Part shown: positions 44,986 to 57,893 of the stretch, piece by piece
Position numbering within the stretch: the first letter of the stretch is position 1
How the letters are laid out: the number at the start of each line of letters is the position of its first letter
Assembly: GCF_032854445.1 (NCBI RefSeq)
Contig: NC_088306.1
Coordinates: forward strand, 30,849,764 to 30,913,763
DNA: 64,000 nt
DNA from: Liolophura sinensis
Lineage: Eukaryota > Mollusca > Polyplacophora > Chitonida > Chitonidae
Reading direction: 5' to 3'
Position numbers and translations under genes: made by a program
The notes under the pieces: generated by a model
Told to the model about the DNA's origin: nothing
Database searches by the model: none
Seen by the model: only the letters and a program-made list of their open reading frames with translations

Positions 44986-45299
44986 TGATAGATTGAAGTC
45001 GAGTGAAATCCAGCGAAAACAGGAGAAAATGTCTGTTGACACTTATTCAACTGACGGCCAAAAGAAACTTTACAAAGAGTTCAAATCAATTTATTTTGCC
45101 AAAGCGAGAAACAGGATGACTGAAGTTTAATATATTGAAAAGACCAATGACTTTAGATATTGGAAGTTTTGAGTACGAACGGACAAAGTAGCCCTCAAAT
45201 CATTTCACAAGTGAACAAACAGGACAGAGGTAGAAAAATAGCCATACCTTCTTGGTTAACAACGGGGAGAGTTAACAAAAAGCTGATTATTTTTTAAAA

Positions 45300-46345
45300 T
45301 CAATCAATATCAAAACCAATCAATATCTCGTGTGGCCACCCCTTGCCTTAGTGCATGCAAAAACTCTCCGGTGCATTGAAAAAGTTAGTCGTCTGATGAG
45401 ATGACGTGGGATTCGTTGCCATTCATCTTAGAGAGCGAAGGCCAGTTCTTGTCGGTTGGCTGCAAGGTGTGGCCGTTGTGTTACTCGACGACTTATGATA
45501 TCCCAAAGGTGTTCTGTAGGGGGCATATCTGGGGAACGTTCAGACCACGGCAAGACGTTGACGTCTTTGGCGCCCAGGAAGTTCTGCACAAGTTGAACTG
45601 TATGGGGTCTGGCGTTGTCATGCTGGTACAGGACGTAGAGTTTCATCCACGTAACGTCGAGTTGTCAGGTTCCCGTAGACGATGCCCAGTGGTGTCCGTT
45701 CCTCTCCAGAAATCACACCCCACACCATCACACTGCCGCCAGCAAACGGTACCACCTCCTGGACGCATGATGCAGCCGTTCGTTCGCCTCTTTGACGGTC
45801 AACTCGCTGTCTGCCATCGGCTGGGAACAGACAAAAAGCGACTTTCTTCCGTAAAAATAACCCGTTGCCAATTACGTTGCTGCCAACGGCTTACCATTCG
45901 AGCTCATCGCAACCTCTGGCGACGATGCTCGGCTGTCAACAACTGCCCTCTGAATGGTGGATAGGCCTTAATTCCGTGAGCCATGAGTCTCCTGGACCCG
46001 ATGACGTCACTTTCAGGAAGCGGTTCCTCAGGTTTAAGGTGCGCAGGTACCCGTCTTCTTTGGGCGTAGTTATCCTAGGCCTCCCTGTTCTTGGCCTGTC
46101 CGATGTCTGCCCTGTCTGTCTGTAATGTTGCATCAAGTTTGACACAGTTCCACGAGAGCAGCCAAAGGTCCTTGCAATGTGGGCATGGGTGGCTCCCATG
46201 GATACCATACCCAGGGCCCAGTAATGGAGACATTACTTTGGTGGTTTTTAGTCAGTGTGCAAGTCGAGCACACTGTGTGTAACGTTTTTATACACTTATT
46301 ACATGTGCGACTATCCATGGGTCACTTGATTTTTCAACTTTCTTC
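45300..46345 (-). mobile_element. Tc1/mariner-type DNA transposon, dead copy
   Basis: Approximate limits around a minus-strand transposase pseudogene. CAATCAATATCTCGTGTGGC near 45320 may belong to the element end, but terminal inverted repeats could not be matched by eye. Confidence 0.75.
45428..46208 (-). pseudogene. Tc1-type transposase (frameshifted)
   Basis: DDE transposase of the Tc1/mariner superfamily. The N-terminus at 46208 has the helix-turn-helix GATHAHIARTFGCSRGTVSN, then the GRPR AT-hook-like motif (RTGRPRITTPKED). A middle part in another frame contains GGSVMVWGVISG. The C-terminal part holds QHDNARPHT with a catalytic Asp and then ERSPDMPPTEHLWDII with the last acidic position. 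At least two frameshifts and stops separate these blocks. The length of the original would be about 340 residues, as usual for the family. Confidence 0.88.
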
Positions 46346-48694
46346 GTTGTCTCAACACAAATTCGTGAGGGAGGATATGACGCTGGTCGCACATGGGAAT
46401 ATGCTTCGTACGACGTTTTCTTACAATGATTTGGTAATAATTTGCCGAAAAGGCTGGTTAAATTTAACTCACGGGGTCGTAAAGTTTCTTTTGGCTGTCC
46501 GTTTATGTTTGTCGTAGCACAGTGATACATGTAAACCTACTCGGCTGTCTGGTTCGTTTTATTTGGATTTGTTTGATGCCAGTATTCTGTTTTGATGACG
46601 AGCTGAGAAATACATAAACGTTATCTCATCACGCATGCATGCAAAATGACACAACTTGCCTGTCTCTTCCTGAACACTTCGTTGTCTTCTACCTGCGTAT
46701 AGAAGCATGAGACGACTGTTCGGGTGACGTGTCATGTTTGGTGTCTTAGGCATGTTGGTGCACTAAGGCAAATATAAACTATGTCGGAATTGGGACATCT
46801 CTCAGTTCCCAGTGACGGTTGAAGAGTGGAGAATCGGCAGTAGGGAGGGAAAGAGGGGCGTCATTAAGCTGTACAACATACGAAAAATTGAGCACAACTC
46901 TCAGCAGGAAACTAATTACGGATCGTTTTTATGAAATGAGATAAAAAGTGAGCAATATGTACAATTTTCATCTGTCTATATGGGTGATTTATTCCCACAA
47001 GACTTGCAACATACCATCACAAAAAATGAAATAATTTGAGCGTAAACCATCAGTCAAATGAATATATGAATTGAACTGTATTTTCCTGTAATATACTCCC
47101 CTACCCCCTCCTCCTCCACCAAACAATAATGGCAGACGAGCGCTCTGGTTAAAACACACCACTGATTGGGCCAAAATCTGTTTGAACTGAGCATAATTTG
47201 TATAAATGGACTGTCATCTACGCGTACACTACAACAACCACAGTAGGCCCTATATCTGTACATCATGGACAAATTTGTTTTAACGTGTCCGAAATGGATG
47301 GAAATTTGATTGTACAATATTTTCCGAGAGTATTTATTTATCATTTACTAAATTTATTTATCAAAGTTAAATTTGTTATTGTTGCCTATAAACTCTTTAA
47401 TATCGCCACAAAGCAAAATAGGCTATATCGTCTGCACTGTCAGTTATGTTTATGTTATTGCAGGCGTCCACACGACCCCGTGACAATTCGGCAATAAGTG
47501 GTTTAGACAAATGCACCAACTGGCTCTGATGATTATGACTGTACCGAGATATGCTTAGTCAGTAACACGATTGTAGACAGTGGATTGTAAACACCGCTCA
47601 AATCAACTTCGTCATGCTCTAAATTGAAGTACCAAGTGCCAGTGAAAACACGTCCCAGACATCCCTTGATTGACTGAGAGAGTAAATGGCTTCCCTAATA
47701 CCGCAGTTATCGGGAAGAATGAAGCGGATGTCAGCGCCGGCAAAGAGGGTTTGCGTGTAACCAAGGGACAGGACTTCTCAAATATTATTGTTGTGCTGTA
47801 TCTCGAGTATTTCCCCCTGAAATGTGTGGCAGGCTTTCCGTTTGGTAGCTCTGCACAGATAACAATGTTTAAGGCCATGGTAAAGGAGACAAATTGTTGG
47901 GCGGTATTTGGAACAGAGACATGGAACCTCGACAATAAACATTACCCATGTCAACTTCTTTGTGACAAAGCGTCAAGTAAATGTAAATTATCTACCAAGC
48001 AGATGTAGAAGAGCATGCCACCATACAGCCACTCCTGTCTTCAAAATTATAACCTATCACATAATCTGACACTGATAACTTAAATAAACGAGAAAAGAAA
48101 TTTCGGGCTGTCCATCAGAGGCAAAATGATAAAAGAATGACACTAAAGCAGCAAAATGCATTAGTTTATGCAATACTAAGGCTTTTATGTATACTCCAAA
48201 CGACTATATAGGATGTATTACGTAGTCATGAATTTCTAAACCGGGTCATCCTCGTAGTGTTGACCTAATTCCAATCAAGAAATATAAACATTTATAAGAT
48301 CCACTGTTAATACTATAGACAACATTTAATATTGTTGTGACCAAATATTACATAATAATTGGCTTAAATTTCTTTAAAATTGATTTTGGGCTAAAAACCA
48401 TCTTAAATCAGATCATAAACCCGATGATATTTTTTTATCTTTGTCAACCCACAAAAATATTGTAATTTTGTAGTAACATATACTTAGGTGTACTCTATCT
48501 ATAATCTTTTTTTTCTCCTTTTCTGCTCGATGGCAGTGATCTACATATGTAGGCCTACATTTACGTATTCCCCCGATTGATAATATACACAAGTAACTTA
48601 GTAAACCAGCATAGGGTTAACCGATGTTGTAAAAGCTGCCGAAATGTGGAAACCTTACTCCTGGAAGACGTTCATGTCTAAACTGTGTAAACTT
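46346..48694. other. No gene recognised
   Basis: Unique sequence. At 47612-48008 both strands are open for over 100 codons (minus 47612-47935, plus 47670-48008), without any motif I recognise; this could be a decayed element or an exon, but nothing supports either. Other open stretches are shorter. Confidence 0.4.
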
Positions 48695-48975
48695 CATGAA
48701 TGAATGAATGAATGAATGATTATGGCTTAACGCCACATCGGCAATATTTCAGCCATATCGTGACGACAACAAGGTGAAAACATGAGACGGGTTAAGATTT
48801 TTGACGCGATAGTGAGAACATCAAAAATGAAACAAAAAGTTCAGACATGTTTAAAACCAGATAAGAAAGAACCCAAAACAGTTAAAACTAGAAAACCAAC
48901 ATGTCTTAAATACAGTACATCTAGAAATCTATATCTGTACAGCTTTTTATCTGTAAATATTTATGACAATTCAAA

Positions 48976-51900
48976 TTATATTTTATGATAGAGACCAAAG
49001 GCCTTCAAGTAATTTATGACAACATCACCAGCGATGCTGTCAAATAAATCATATATAGAATTAACTGTGTAGAATCTCTGCCGAACTTGATCAAAGTCCA
49101 CACAGTAAACTAAAATATGTTTGATGCCAGATTTGGCATCACAGCCAAAACACTCGGGAGTACTCCGCCCTTCTAGTATGAAATTGTGTATTAGACGAGA
49201 ATGCCCAATACGACACCTTGTTAAAACTACTTGGTCTCTACGAGACTTTTCGCTAGTATAATTATTGTAGCCAGTGACAGGATGAATGGCATGCAGTTTC
49301 TTGTAAATCTGCAGATCCCATTCACCCTGCAAAGGCGACGAATATATTTAAGAATATTAGACTTAAAATCAGTATATGGTATTTTAATTTTTGACAAAGG
49401 TTTAGTAGGGGCAGTTTTTGCCTCCCTGTCTACGACTGTGTTTCCATGGATTCCAGTATGGCTTGGTTTCCAACAGAATATGATATCTTTACCTGTTTTA
49501 ATTTGTTTTCTATGTATGGCTAATATTTCGAGATCAACCTATTTTTAAATTTATTATTCATAATTGCCAAAAGGCAAGACAGCGAGTCGCTGCATATCAC
49601 TGCCCTCTGGGCATGCCCAGATGAAGCATATAAGGCCAGGAATATAGCCCTGGAGAAAAATATTGAAGACGGGGATGGAAGACGAAGAGAAGCAACTTGC
49701 TGCTCTAAGACAGCTGCAGCTGCAACTCTGTCCCCATCTTTTGACCCATCAGTATATATACATTTATAATCCGAATATTTAGCCCTAATTTCAGCAACAC
49801 TTTGCTGAATTATAAGAGGATTTGTATTCGATTTATTATATTTACGTAGATCGAATATCAATTTCGGTTGTGGAAGAAGCCATGGAGGGGACTCCGGAAA
49901 AGACACCGGAGCTATGTCCCCAAGTTTGATGTTGGCTCCCACAATATGGTCCTTAACATGAACTAAGGGATCTTGTTAGGACATTTAATATATTTGTCTA
50001 CATATAATGGATTGAAAACACAGTCGTAGGCAGGGTTTGTTGGATGAGCTTTAAGCTTTGTAGCTTATTGAAGGCTCAGTTTAATACGCCTGTTATGTAA
50101 AGAAGGCTCGTTAGCCTCTACGTATAAACTCTCTACTCGGGAGGTTCTAAAAGCACCAACACTGAGCCTCAAACCTTGATGATGGACAAGATCCAACATT
50201 TTTATATACGACTTTTTAGCGGAACCGTAAATGATGGATCCATAGTCCAATTTAGACCTCACCAGAGAACGATATAAATTAAGTAAAACTGATCGGTCAG
50301 CACCCCAGTCGGTGCTAGACACGACCTTAATTATATCGAGAGCCTTTGTGCATGCTTTAAGCATTTTAATATGACGTATAAATGATAATTTTTTATTAAA
50401 AATAACCCCTGAAAATTTATTTTCTCCAACAATTTTCACTGATTCACCATAAAAATTAAGTTCAGGGTCCAGATTTATTTCCGTTTATTAAAAAAATGCA
50501 TACCAACGGTTTTAGATGTTGAAAATCTAAAACCGTTTTCAGTTGCCCATTTCTCGATTTTATTGAGACAAAGCTGCAACTGACGTTCGATATTAATCAT
50601 CTTCTTAGTTCGGTAGCATATGAGGAAATCATCAACGTACAAAGAACCCTCTGTGCCCGATGTTAATATTTTGGTTAGGCTATTTATTTTTATGCTAAAC
50701 AGAGTTGGTGATAGAATGCTACCCTGGGGTACACCCATTTCCTGCTCATAAGAGTCAGAAAGAGTGGACCCCACCCGTACCCTAAACTGACGATCAGATA
50801 AAAATTCTGATATAAATATTGGTAATCGACCTTTAAGTCCCATATCCGCAAGGTCTTTTAAAATACCATATTTCCATGTGGTGTCGTAGGCCTTTTCAAG
50901 GTGAAACTATATGGACACCACATGTTCGTTATTGATGAATCCATCGCGAATAAAGGTTTCGAATCGAACAAGGTGATCCATAGTGGATCTACCTTGTCGA
51001 AAACCGCATTGAACATTAGAAAGTAACTTGTTGGTTTCGAGAAACCAAACAAATCTATCATCCGTTCCATAGTCTTACAGACACAGCTGGTAAGAGCCAT
51101 GGGACGGTAATTATTTGGACCAGTATGATCCTTACCCGGTTTAGGGACCGGGATAATATACACCTCCCTCCATGACGGTGGAAAATTACCAGCTATCCAA
51201 ATAACATTAAGCAAGTCCAAGAAAGTCTCCAGTGGCTCAGGTGGTAAATGGTTCAGAAACTTCTAATATACGTTATCAGGACCACAAGCAGTATCGTGGG
51301 CCTTTTTTAATGCAGTTTTGAGTTCCTCGATATTAAAAGGACAATTATAATCTTCTAAATTTTTAGAAGAAAGGGGCAATTTAATTTTCTCCTTCTGGGT
51401 TTTTATATGCTGGAATTCTTTAGTATAGTTATCAGAGGAAGACTTTTTGGAAATTGTCTCAGCTAATTTCTTTGCTATATCGGATGGAGAGGTTAATATA
51501 TTATCTCCATCTTTCAAATGCTGGACTTTGGCTTTATTATTTTTGCCCTTAAGTTTCTGAACCATGTTCCAGACCTTACGCATGGGTGTTTTTGATGTAA
51601 TGCCCGAAACAAAGTTCCGCCAACAAGATTGGACTCTTGGACTCTTGGACTTGAGTAATCGACGAGTCTTAGCTCTAAAAATACGAACCTGGTTTAAGTT
51701 ATTATCAGTAGGACATATATTAAAATTTCGCTCGGCCTTTTTGCGGTCTTTAATGGCTTTGCGACAGTCCTGATCATACCAGGGTTTGCTTTTGGATTTG
51801 GGATTTGTCGAGGTTTTAGGGATAGTTCTATCGGCAGTTCGTAAAACAAGCTTGTTAATATTTAATATAGGATCATTTGCTGCATTGAGAGTCTCTGCAG

Positions 51901-52639
51901 TGATATCAGCCTCACAAAACATCTTAAATGCGATCCAATCTGCTTTATCGAATTTCCACCTAGCTACACGCTCTAAAGAATTAGAAGTGATATGCTCTAT
52001 GATAATAGGACAATGGTCATTACCACAAAGATCGTCATGCACCTTCCAAGAAAAATCTGGGAGAAGTGATGGATCCGTGATAGTGAGATCGATAGTAGAA
52101 TAAGTGCCATTACCTGGATGTCAATAGGTGTCAGAACCATCATTGAAATAACATAGTTCTTCCTTACATAAGAAGTCTTCGAGTATCTTGCCCTAATTAT
52201 TTATGTTATTACTACCCCATAGAGGGTTATGGGAAATTAAAATCTCCCATTATAATAAACGGTTTAGGCAATTGTTCTGTAAGATTATGTAACTGAGAAG
52301 CTGACAAAGAAGTGTTCGGAGGTATATACACCGAACATAATGTGACTGTTTTACACAATGAAATACGAACGGCCACAGCCTGTAGGCAGAGCAACAGGGC
52401 TGTGGGTAATACTGTTATATATGAATTTCGAGGAGCAGCCTGCAGCTCGCTCTTCTTCATTTGAATAAGTACTATATACTGAATAACTTTTAAAGGCTAC
52501 TGTATCTTTGTCAGATGTCTTCAATTTCCTGAAGACACAGGGCTACTGGATTTAAAGATTGAACTAGCTGTGCTATTTCAATACAATTTACCTTAAGACC
52601 TCGACAATTCCATTGTATAATTTTGTCTAAAGGAGACAT
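48976..52639 (-). pseudogene. LINE ORF2: APE endonuclease, RT, RNase H, zinc finger (frameshifted)
   Basis: The ATG at 52639 begins MSPLDKIIQWNCRGL, the APE endonuclease start; SVYIPPNT, FIIMGDFN and NDHCPIIIE (residues of the endonuclease core) follow to about 52010. A long linker ends at ACGPDNVY. RT blocks: VPKPGKDHTGPNNYRPMALT (51150), MGVPQGSILSPTLFSI (50730), LYVDDF (Asp pair near 50628-50633). RNase H from about 49800 has YTDGSKDGDRVAAAAV and SDSLSCLLAI. The C-terminal zinc finger has CFGCDAKSGIKHILVYC at about 49110-49160. Frame breaks near 52230, 51260, 50850, 50470, 50060, 49940 and 49520. The expected protein is about 1,200 residues. RNase H places it in the I/Nimb-type group. Confidence 0.87.
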
Positions 52640-53972
52640 TATGGAGGAAGACGTATTGGGGATTTATGTCTTGAACGAGGATGACCCTTTTTGGGAGATC
52701 TACTAGGAGATCTCCCAGGTGCAGGTGATGTATCCATCAGGTCTGCACATAAAGTTGAAGGATCAACGTCCTCCAACGATCCAAACTTACTATAATTTTG
52801 GATTGGGTCCCTAGTGGCCTTAGGGGGACGCTCCAGGGGGCCACTAGATTTATCGTTTTTATGATTTTGCTCAGATTCATTTTTGTCACCCGTTGTTTTC
52901 TGTGAAGAATCAACGGGTTTATTAGATTTAGATTTATTATATTATTTATTATTCATGATGTGTTGTCAGATAAAGAAAGTGCTGGATAATCAGGTAAAGT
53001 ATTAGGTATTTTAGATAGGTCGATATCAGTCTGAGATGATGAGCTGGCTGTCATATATACGGGATTCTGTGGCTGTTCTTTGCCAATGGGCCAAGTCGTT
53101 TGAACCCCCACAGAAACAGTGGTTTTCCTTACAACATTGGCGAATGTAGATGTTGTAAGGCCATGCGTGACAGAGACCATACGCTTTGCTTTCTGATAGG
53201 ATATATTATTTTTACATTTTAAGGTTATAATTTCTTTTTCTTTTTTTTGAAAAGAGGGCAGTCCTTGGAAGAGGCCATGTGGGCTCCGCTACAATTAAAA
53301 CATTTTATTGTTTTTGTGCAGTCAAATCCCTCGTGACCTGCTTCCGCACATCTAAAGCAGACCAGTGTTTTGCGGCATTGACTCCTGCCATGGCCAAACC
53401 GCTGGGAGGAGAAACACCGGGTGGGGTTAGGTATAAACTCCACTCGTACGCTATACGGTCCGACAAATATAGATGACGGAAGGGAAGGTCTGTTAAAAGT
53501 TATCATATAAGTGTTCGTTTTTATCAGGTTTCCATCTCTTTTAATTATGAAGCGTTTGACCTTTATTACTCCTTGGTGTTTTAGTTCTTCAGTTATTTTT
53601 TGTTGTCATTTCAGTAAGGTCCTGGTCTCTGTCAGGAATTATGCCATGACAGCAGTTTAATGTATTATGTGGAGAAACAGAAACAGACTGCTCTCCTATA
53701 TTTTGAATTTTCAGTAAATTTATATATTGTTGTTTTCTGGAAACTTCCAACAAAATGTTCCCAGATTTCATATTTTTGACTTGTTTCACAATTCCAGCAT
53801 AACTTTCTAACGTTTTTTTTTAAAGTACAAATAGATTTATTCTCATTTTGCCTTCATATTTATTAGATATTACTAAGAAGGTAGGAAAATAAGTATTTTC
53901 TCCTTCAATATCTAATGGAACTTCATTTGTCCTTTTTTTAGCAACGAGTGTTGTAATTACAGATGAAGCCAT
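52640..53972 (-). pseudogene. LINE ORF1: gag-like RNA-binding protein with zinc knuckles
   Basis: The ATG at 53972 starts MASSVITTLVAKKRTNE, after which a FPTFLVI block opens the RNA-binding region. Three CCHC-type knuckles lie at 53290-53430: CFSSQRFGHGRSQC (first cysteine pair degraded), CFRCAEAGHEGFDC, CFNCSGAHMASSKDC. A lysine run and a low-complexity C-terminal part rich in Ser and Thr follow, ending with DLMDTSPAPGRSPSRSP just before ORF2. Frameshifts near 53820, 53590, 53225 and 52950. It would form the RNP with element RNA. Confidence 0.82.
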
Positions 53973-54599
53973 GTTATATTTTATTTAATTTCACCCAACG
54001 TGTCCCTCACCCGCCACGGAGTGCCAACAAGGGCGTATCTACCTCTGCGGATAACCAGCAGAGAACAGAAAGAGGGAATCCACGCAAGGTATACTCGAAC
54101 AGATTGAGTTACACCAACAAGATTAAACCCAATGTACTCGATTGACCCATTAGCTACCGCCTTCTACACTGACCCCGAACAAGAGCATCTAGTGTTAACC
54201 CAACTTTACATCACAGTACGTGAAAGAATACCAAACTGGATCAAGTGTAGAGCTTGACGTGACCAGCCGATTGATGGGACCGAGACCATCCGACCCCCCG
54301 TCTCTCTCCAAGGGCCAAAGTGGCGTGTTGGGCGTGAGGATCTCGCAAGACCAACATGCCCTCAGCCACTTAGATCCCGTCCTCAGAGATTACGGGTTGC
54401 AACGCACGGCAAACAGGTCGCTCCCCGGTTGCCTCTCACACAACCGTGAAGATGTGAGCCTATTTTACTCACCGGGCTCACACAGGAGAGCTCTAGGTTA
54501 GTCGACTTTTACGACAAGCTTGCTAGAGGGCTGAGGTCCTATTCTTATTACCCCGAAAACCCCACGGGGGTGGAATATTTGAAGTAAGTTTAAAGGTAG

Positions 54600-55205
54600 G
54601 CATGACATACATGTATATATATAAATTTAACCCCATATGTTCCCCACCCACCGCAGAGTGCCAACAGGGGGGGGGGGGGTGCCTGAACCTGGGAATACCA
54701 AGCAAGAAAAACACCAAGAGTTCCATATGAGGTATACTCGAACAGATTGATTTATGCCAAAAGTTAAATTCAATCTACTCGATTGACTCATGAACCACCG
54801 CGTCAAAGCGCAGTTCCCCAAACGATATTTCAGAAATAACAATTGTTCTCTAAATGATGTGCTGTTATAGAGGAAACTGGGACCACGCAGAGGCAAGACA
54901 TGACCAAGCCGATTAATCAGACCAGGCCCATCCGACCTCTCCTCTCTTTCCAAGTTGGGCGTCAGGATCTCGCAAGACCAACACGCCCTCAGCCACCAGG
55001 ATCCCGTCGTTGTAGATTATGGGTCGCAACCCACTGCAAACAGGTCGCTCCCCGGTTGCCTCTCACACCACCGAGAAAATGTGAGCCTATTATATTCACC
55101 GGGCTCACACATGAGAGCTCTAGGTTAGTCGACTTTTACGACAAGCTTGCCTAGAGGGCTGACGTCCTTTTCGTATGACACCGGAAACCCCACGGGGCGG
55201 GTAAT
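54600..55205 (-). repeat. Second copy of the LINE 5' UTR
   Basis: Same blocks and order as 53973-54578: CCCCGTGGGGTTTCCGG at the outer end, CTAGAGCTCTC, GGCAACCGGGGAGCGACCTG, TTGGTCTTGCGAGATCCTGA, GGTCATGTCTTGCC. It lies head to tail directly upstream of copy B. Either a tandem promoter unit or the truncated start of another copy. Related 5' UTRs are at 42531-43177 and 57250-57893. Confidence 0.8.
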
Positions 55206-55439
55206 TTAATGTTCTAGTGATATAAATAGTAAGGCAATATTATGTAGCGCTCTAGAATAATAGTTTATTGTACTAATGTGTGATCCCAGTAATGTATCAA
55301 CAACAACAACTTGTAGTACATCGATCAATCCGTGTTATTTCCTGTATGACTATGTGACTCATACAGTACTATTTCCTTGTATGTTACAGTCAATCTAAGC
55401 GATGCAAACCATCAATACTGGTACTCAACGGAGTGCAAT

Positions 55440-56142
55440 AAAACTGGGTGAACACGCAGACAGCACTGGTATCAATGGAAACACAGTCCCTTAAGCTGCC
55501 CTTAATAAACAAATTGAATCCCATAAAATGATTTTAAGTCTGATATTCTTAAATATGTTCTTCGCCTTTGGTACGGTAAAATCTGCAGGTCCATAATAAA
55601 CTGCATGCTATTTATTCTATCATAGGCTCTAATTCTTGATATATATACTCTTGATATCTCTCGTAGAGGTTTCGTGTTGGGCTTTCTCATCCAACTCACA
55701 ATTTTATTTTAGATGTGGGCTCTGCGGCAGTGTGTTGGATGTGATGCTAAATGCTGCATCAAACATACCCTGGTTGACTGTGTAGACTTTGTAGAACCTT
55801 TACCAAACATGGGCACAGTCAACTCTATATGTGATTTTTTATATGTGACATCGCTGGAGTAGTTGCTAAAATATTTTAGGGCAACTGGCCTATATCAGAT
55901 AAACATTTTAATCATGATTAAAATATATGGACAAAAACATATAAAGTTTTTTTAGATAAACCATGTTTAAAAACATTGCTGCTTTTAAGCTGTTTTGGTT
56001 ATTATTATCTGATTTTAAAAAAGACAAATATTTTTGTGTCAATTTTGATGTTTTTCCCACCATATCAATATCATGAACCGCCTCGTGTTTTCACACGATA
56101 TTGCCAATGTGCTGTTAAGCCATAATCGTTCATTCATTCCTA
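55440..56142 (+). mobile_element. LINE 3' fragment, copy C, plus orientation
   Basis: Opposite orientation to copies A, B, D and E. It begins at the RNase H end (GINGNTV at about 55470), includes a decayed zinc finger (CDAKCCIKHTLVDCVDF at about 55738-55790) and the 3' UTR, and ends GCCATAATCGTTCATTCATTC. It is 5' truncated, which is normal for LINE insertion. Confidence 0.75.
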
Positions 56143-56144
56143 CG

Positions 56145-57893
56145 ACGATCCGAACTGATTTAAACTTTGGGCAGGATCCCCTGTGGCCCTTGAGAGGCGC
56201 TCTGTGGAGGCCACTAGGTATATGACGTTTATTATTATTACTTTGAGACATTCTTATCTTTAGAGGAATTAGGTTCGGGTTTATCACTTTGTCCCTTACT
56301 ATTTACTGGTTTCATTTGTTATATTAACGTAGTCTGGGTTGAACAGCAACTAAGCGCAGGTTGAGCAGAATGTTCCAGAGGCAGTAGTAAGTTTCTCGTT
56401 TCCAATTCGAAGTCAGGAAAATTTGAGAAGTAACAGATTCTACCCGGTTGTCCATATTGACAAACGAAGTCTGCGGTGAAGTATTTGAGGGTGCCATCAA
56501 TTTAGGAACCTCCTGATACGGTATTTTATTTTAAAGTTGTAAATTGTTTTTTCCTAAGGTACAGCCTATAGAGAAGGTCGTGTGATCTCCACTGCAATGG
56601 CGCACCGCTACATCGTGACCCTCACAACTGCATAGGAAACAAATCAATTTATTTTTACATTGGCCTTTGCCGGGACCCAAAGTCTACCCTAACCCTGTAC
56701 GGGCCTATGTAGACATTATGACGGAAGAGATTTACTATTAAAAGTTAAAAGATACATATTTAATTCCAAACTGTTACCACCTTTTTTGTTGTTCTTGTAG
56801 TCAAGCGTTTCATTTTGTAGCCCCCCCCCCCCCCCCCACCGAGGTTATAACACTGATAGGTCTGTAATATCTCCATCACTATCAGGTATTATCCCCGGTC
56901 AGCTATTCCAGGAATTGTCAGGGGGGTGTAAACGTGGGAATTTCAGATATTTTGTTCAAAGTCAATAGATTTGTTGATTATTGTTTTCGGAAACATTCCT
57001 ATCCAATCGTACGTGGGAAGGTCTTTCAACAACCTGCGGATGGTCGTGGGTTTCCCCCGCCCTAATGCTGGCCACCCTCTGGAATGTCTCCAGATCTTAG
57101 CTTTTCCACGTTTACAGAGCACATGTTGCGCCCTGGAAATCCCTTGTAAAAATATATGGGTGAATTTTTTTATGGCGGCGTAGGTTCACTTTGTTGAGAG
57201 GACAATGAAAATCGGCCATCTCCTCTAGTCCATTATCAAGTGAGTCCGACAAAACCGAGACATGATGGAGACATTAGAAGTATCCATATTAGATATATAA
57301 GAATTCACCCTACGTGTTCTCGCCCACCACGGGGTGCCAACAAGGGCGAAGCAATGCGGGAAACACACCAATGGCTGTCCTTGACGTATACTGGAGTAGA
57401 TAGCCTTAATGAACAAACCCAAATCCCCCCAGTGCGAGTTCCTCTATCCCCCCCCCCCCCCACACACCTAATGAACAAGGTCACACATCAGACACGTAGC
57501 CTCTCACGTAGTCCCGCAACAAAACTGGAGAAATAATATTTATGCTCGATAGAGTGGTGTTATGGAGCAATTTCGGAAAACCCAGAGGCAAGAAGTTTAC
57601 CAAGCCGGTCCCATCCGACCTCTCGTCTCTCTCAAAGTACGGACGTGTTGGACGCGAGGATCTCGCAAGACCAACATGCCCTTAGCCACTTAGATCCCGT
57701 CCTCGGAGATTATGGGACGCAACCCACGGCAAACAGGTCGCTCCCTGTTGCCTCTAACTCAACCGAGAAGATCAAGACTATTATATTCACCGGACCCACA
57801 CGGGAGAGCTCTAGATTAGCCGCGTTTTAAAAGGTCGCCCAGAGGACTGAAGTTTTATTCTTTTTTACCCCGAAGACTCCCTGGGGGGTTTTA
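56145..57893 (-). mobile_element. LINE 5' part, copy D, minus orientation
   Basis: 5' UTR at 57893-57250 and ORF1 remnants: 57240-57180 matches 42360-42430 (copy A type). Zinc-knuckle remnants lie near 56580-56690, and the ORF1 C-terminal region near 56160-56330 (matches 52785-52940). Contains C runs at 56819 and 57447 and a SINE fragment. No ORF2 follows; it stops at copy C. Confidence 0.7.
57005..57078 (+). mobile_element. SINE (family 2) internal fragment
   Basis: CGTACGTGGGAAGGTCTTTC, AACCTGCGGATGGTCGTGGG and CTAATGCTGGCC; part of the body is deleted and both ends are missing. Inside LINE copy D. Confidence 0.8.

Larger units (their letters stand above)
48695..54578 (-). mobile_element. 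I/Nimb-like LINE, copy B, near full length
   Basis: Minus-strand non-LTR retrotransposon of about 5.9 kb: 5' UTR (54578-53973), ORF1 (53972-about 52640), ORF2 (52639-48976) and a 3' UTR ending in a (ATTC)n tail at about 48700-48718. The 3' UTR carries ATATGGCTGAAATATTGCCG and GCGTTAAGCCATAATCATTC before the tail, also present at the end of copy C. All domains for target-primed retrotransposition can be traced, but several frameshifts disable it. Confidence 0.85.

Noticed and set aside
55502-55699. 65-codon minus-strand frame as a gene
   Set aside because: Shadow of the plus-strand LINE 3' fragment (copy C).
56819-57460. Long C runs as structured (i-motif/G4) regulatory elements
   Set aside because: Isolated homopolymers inside a decayed LINE copy; could be assembly noise, and nothing links them to a gene.
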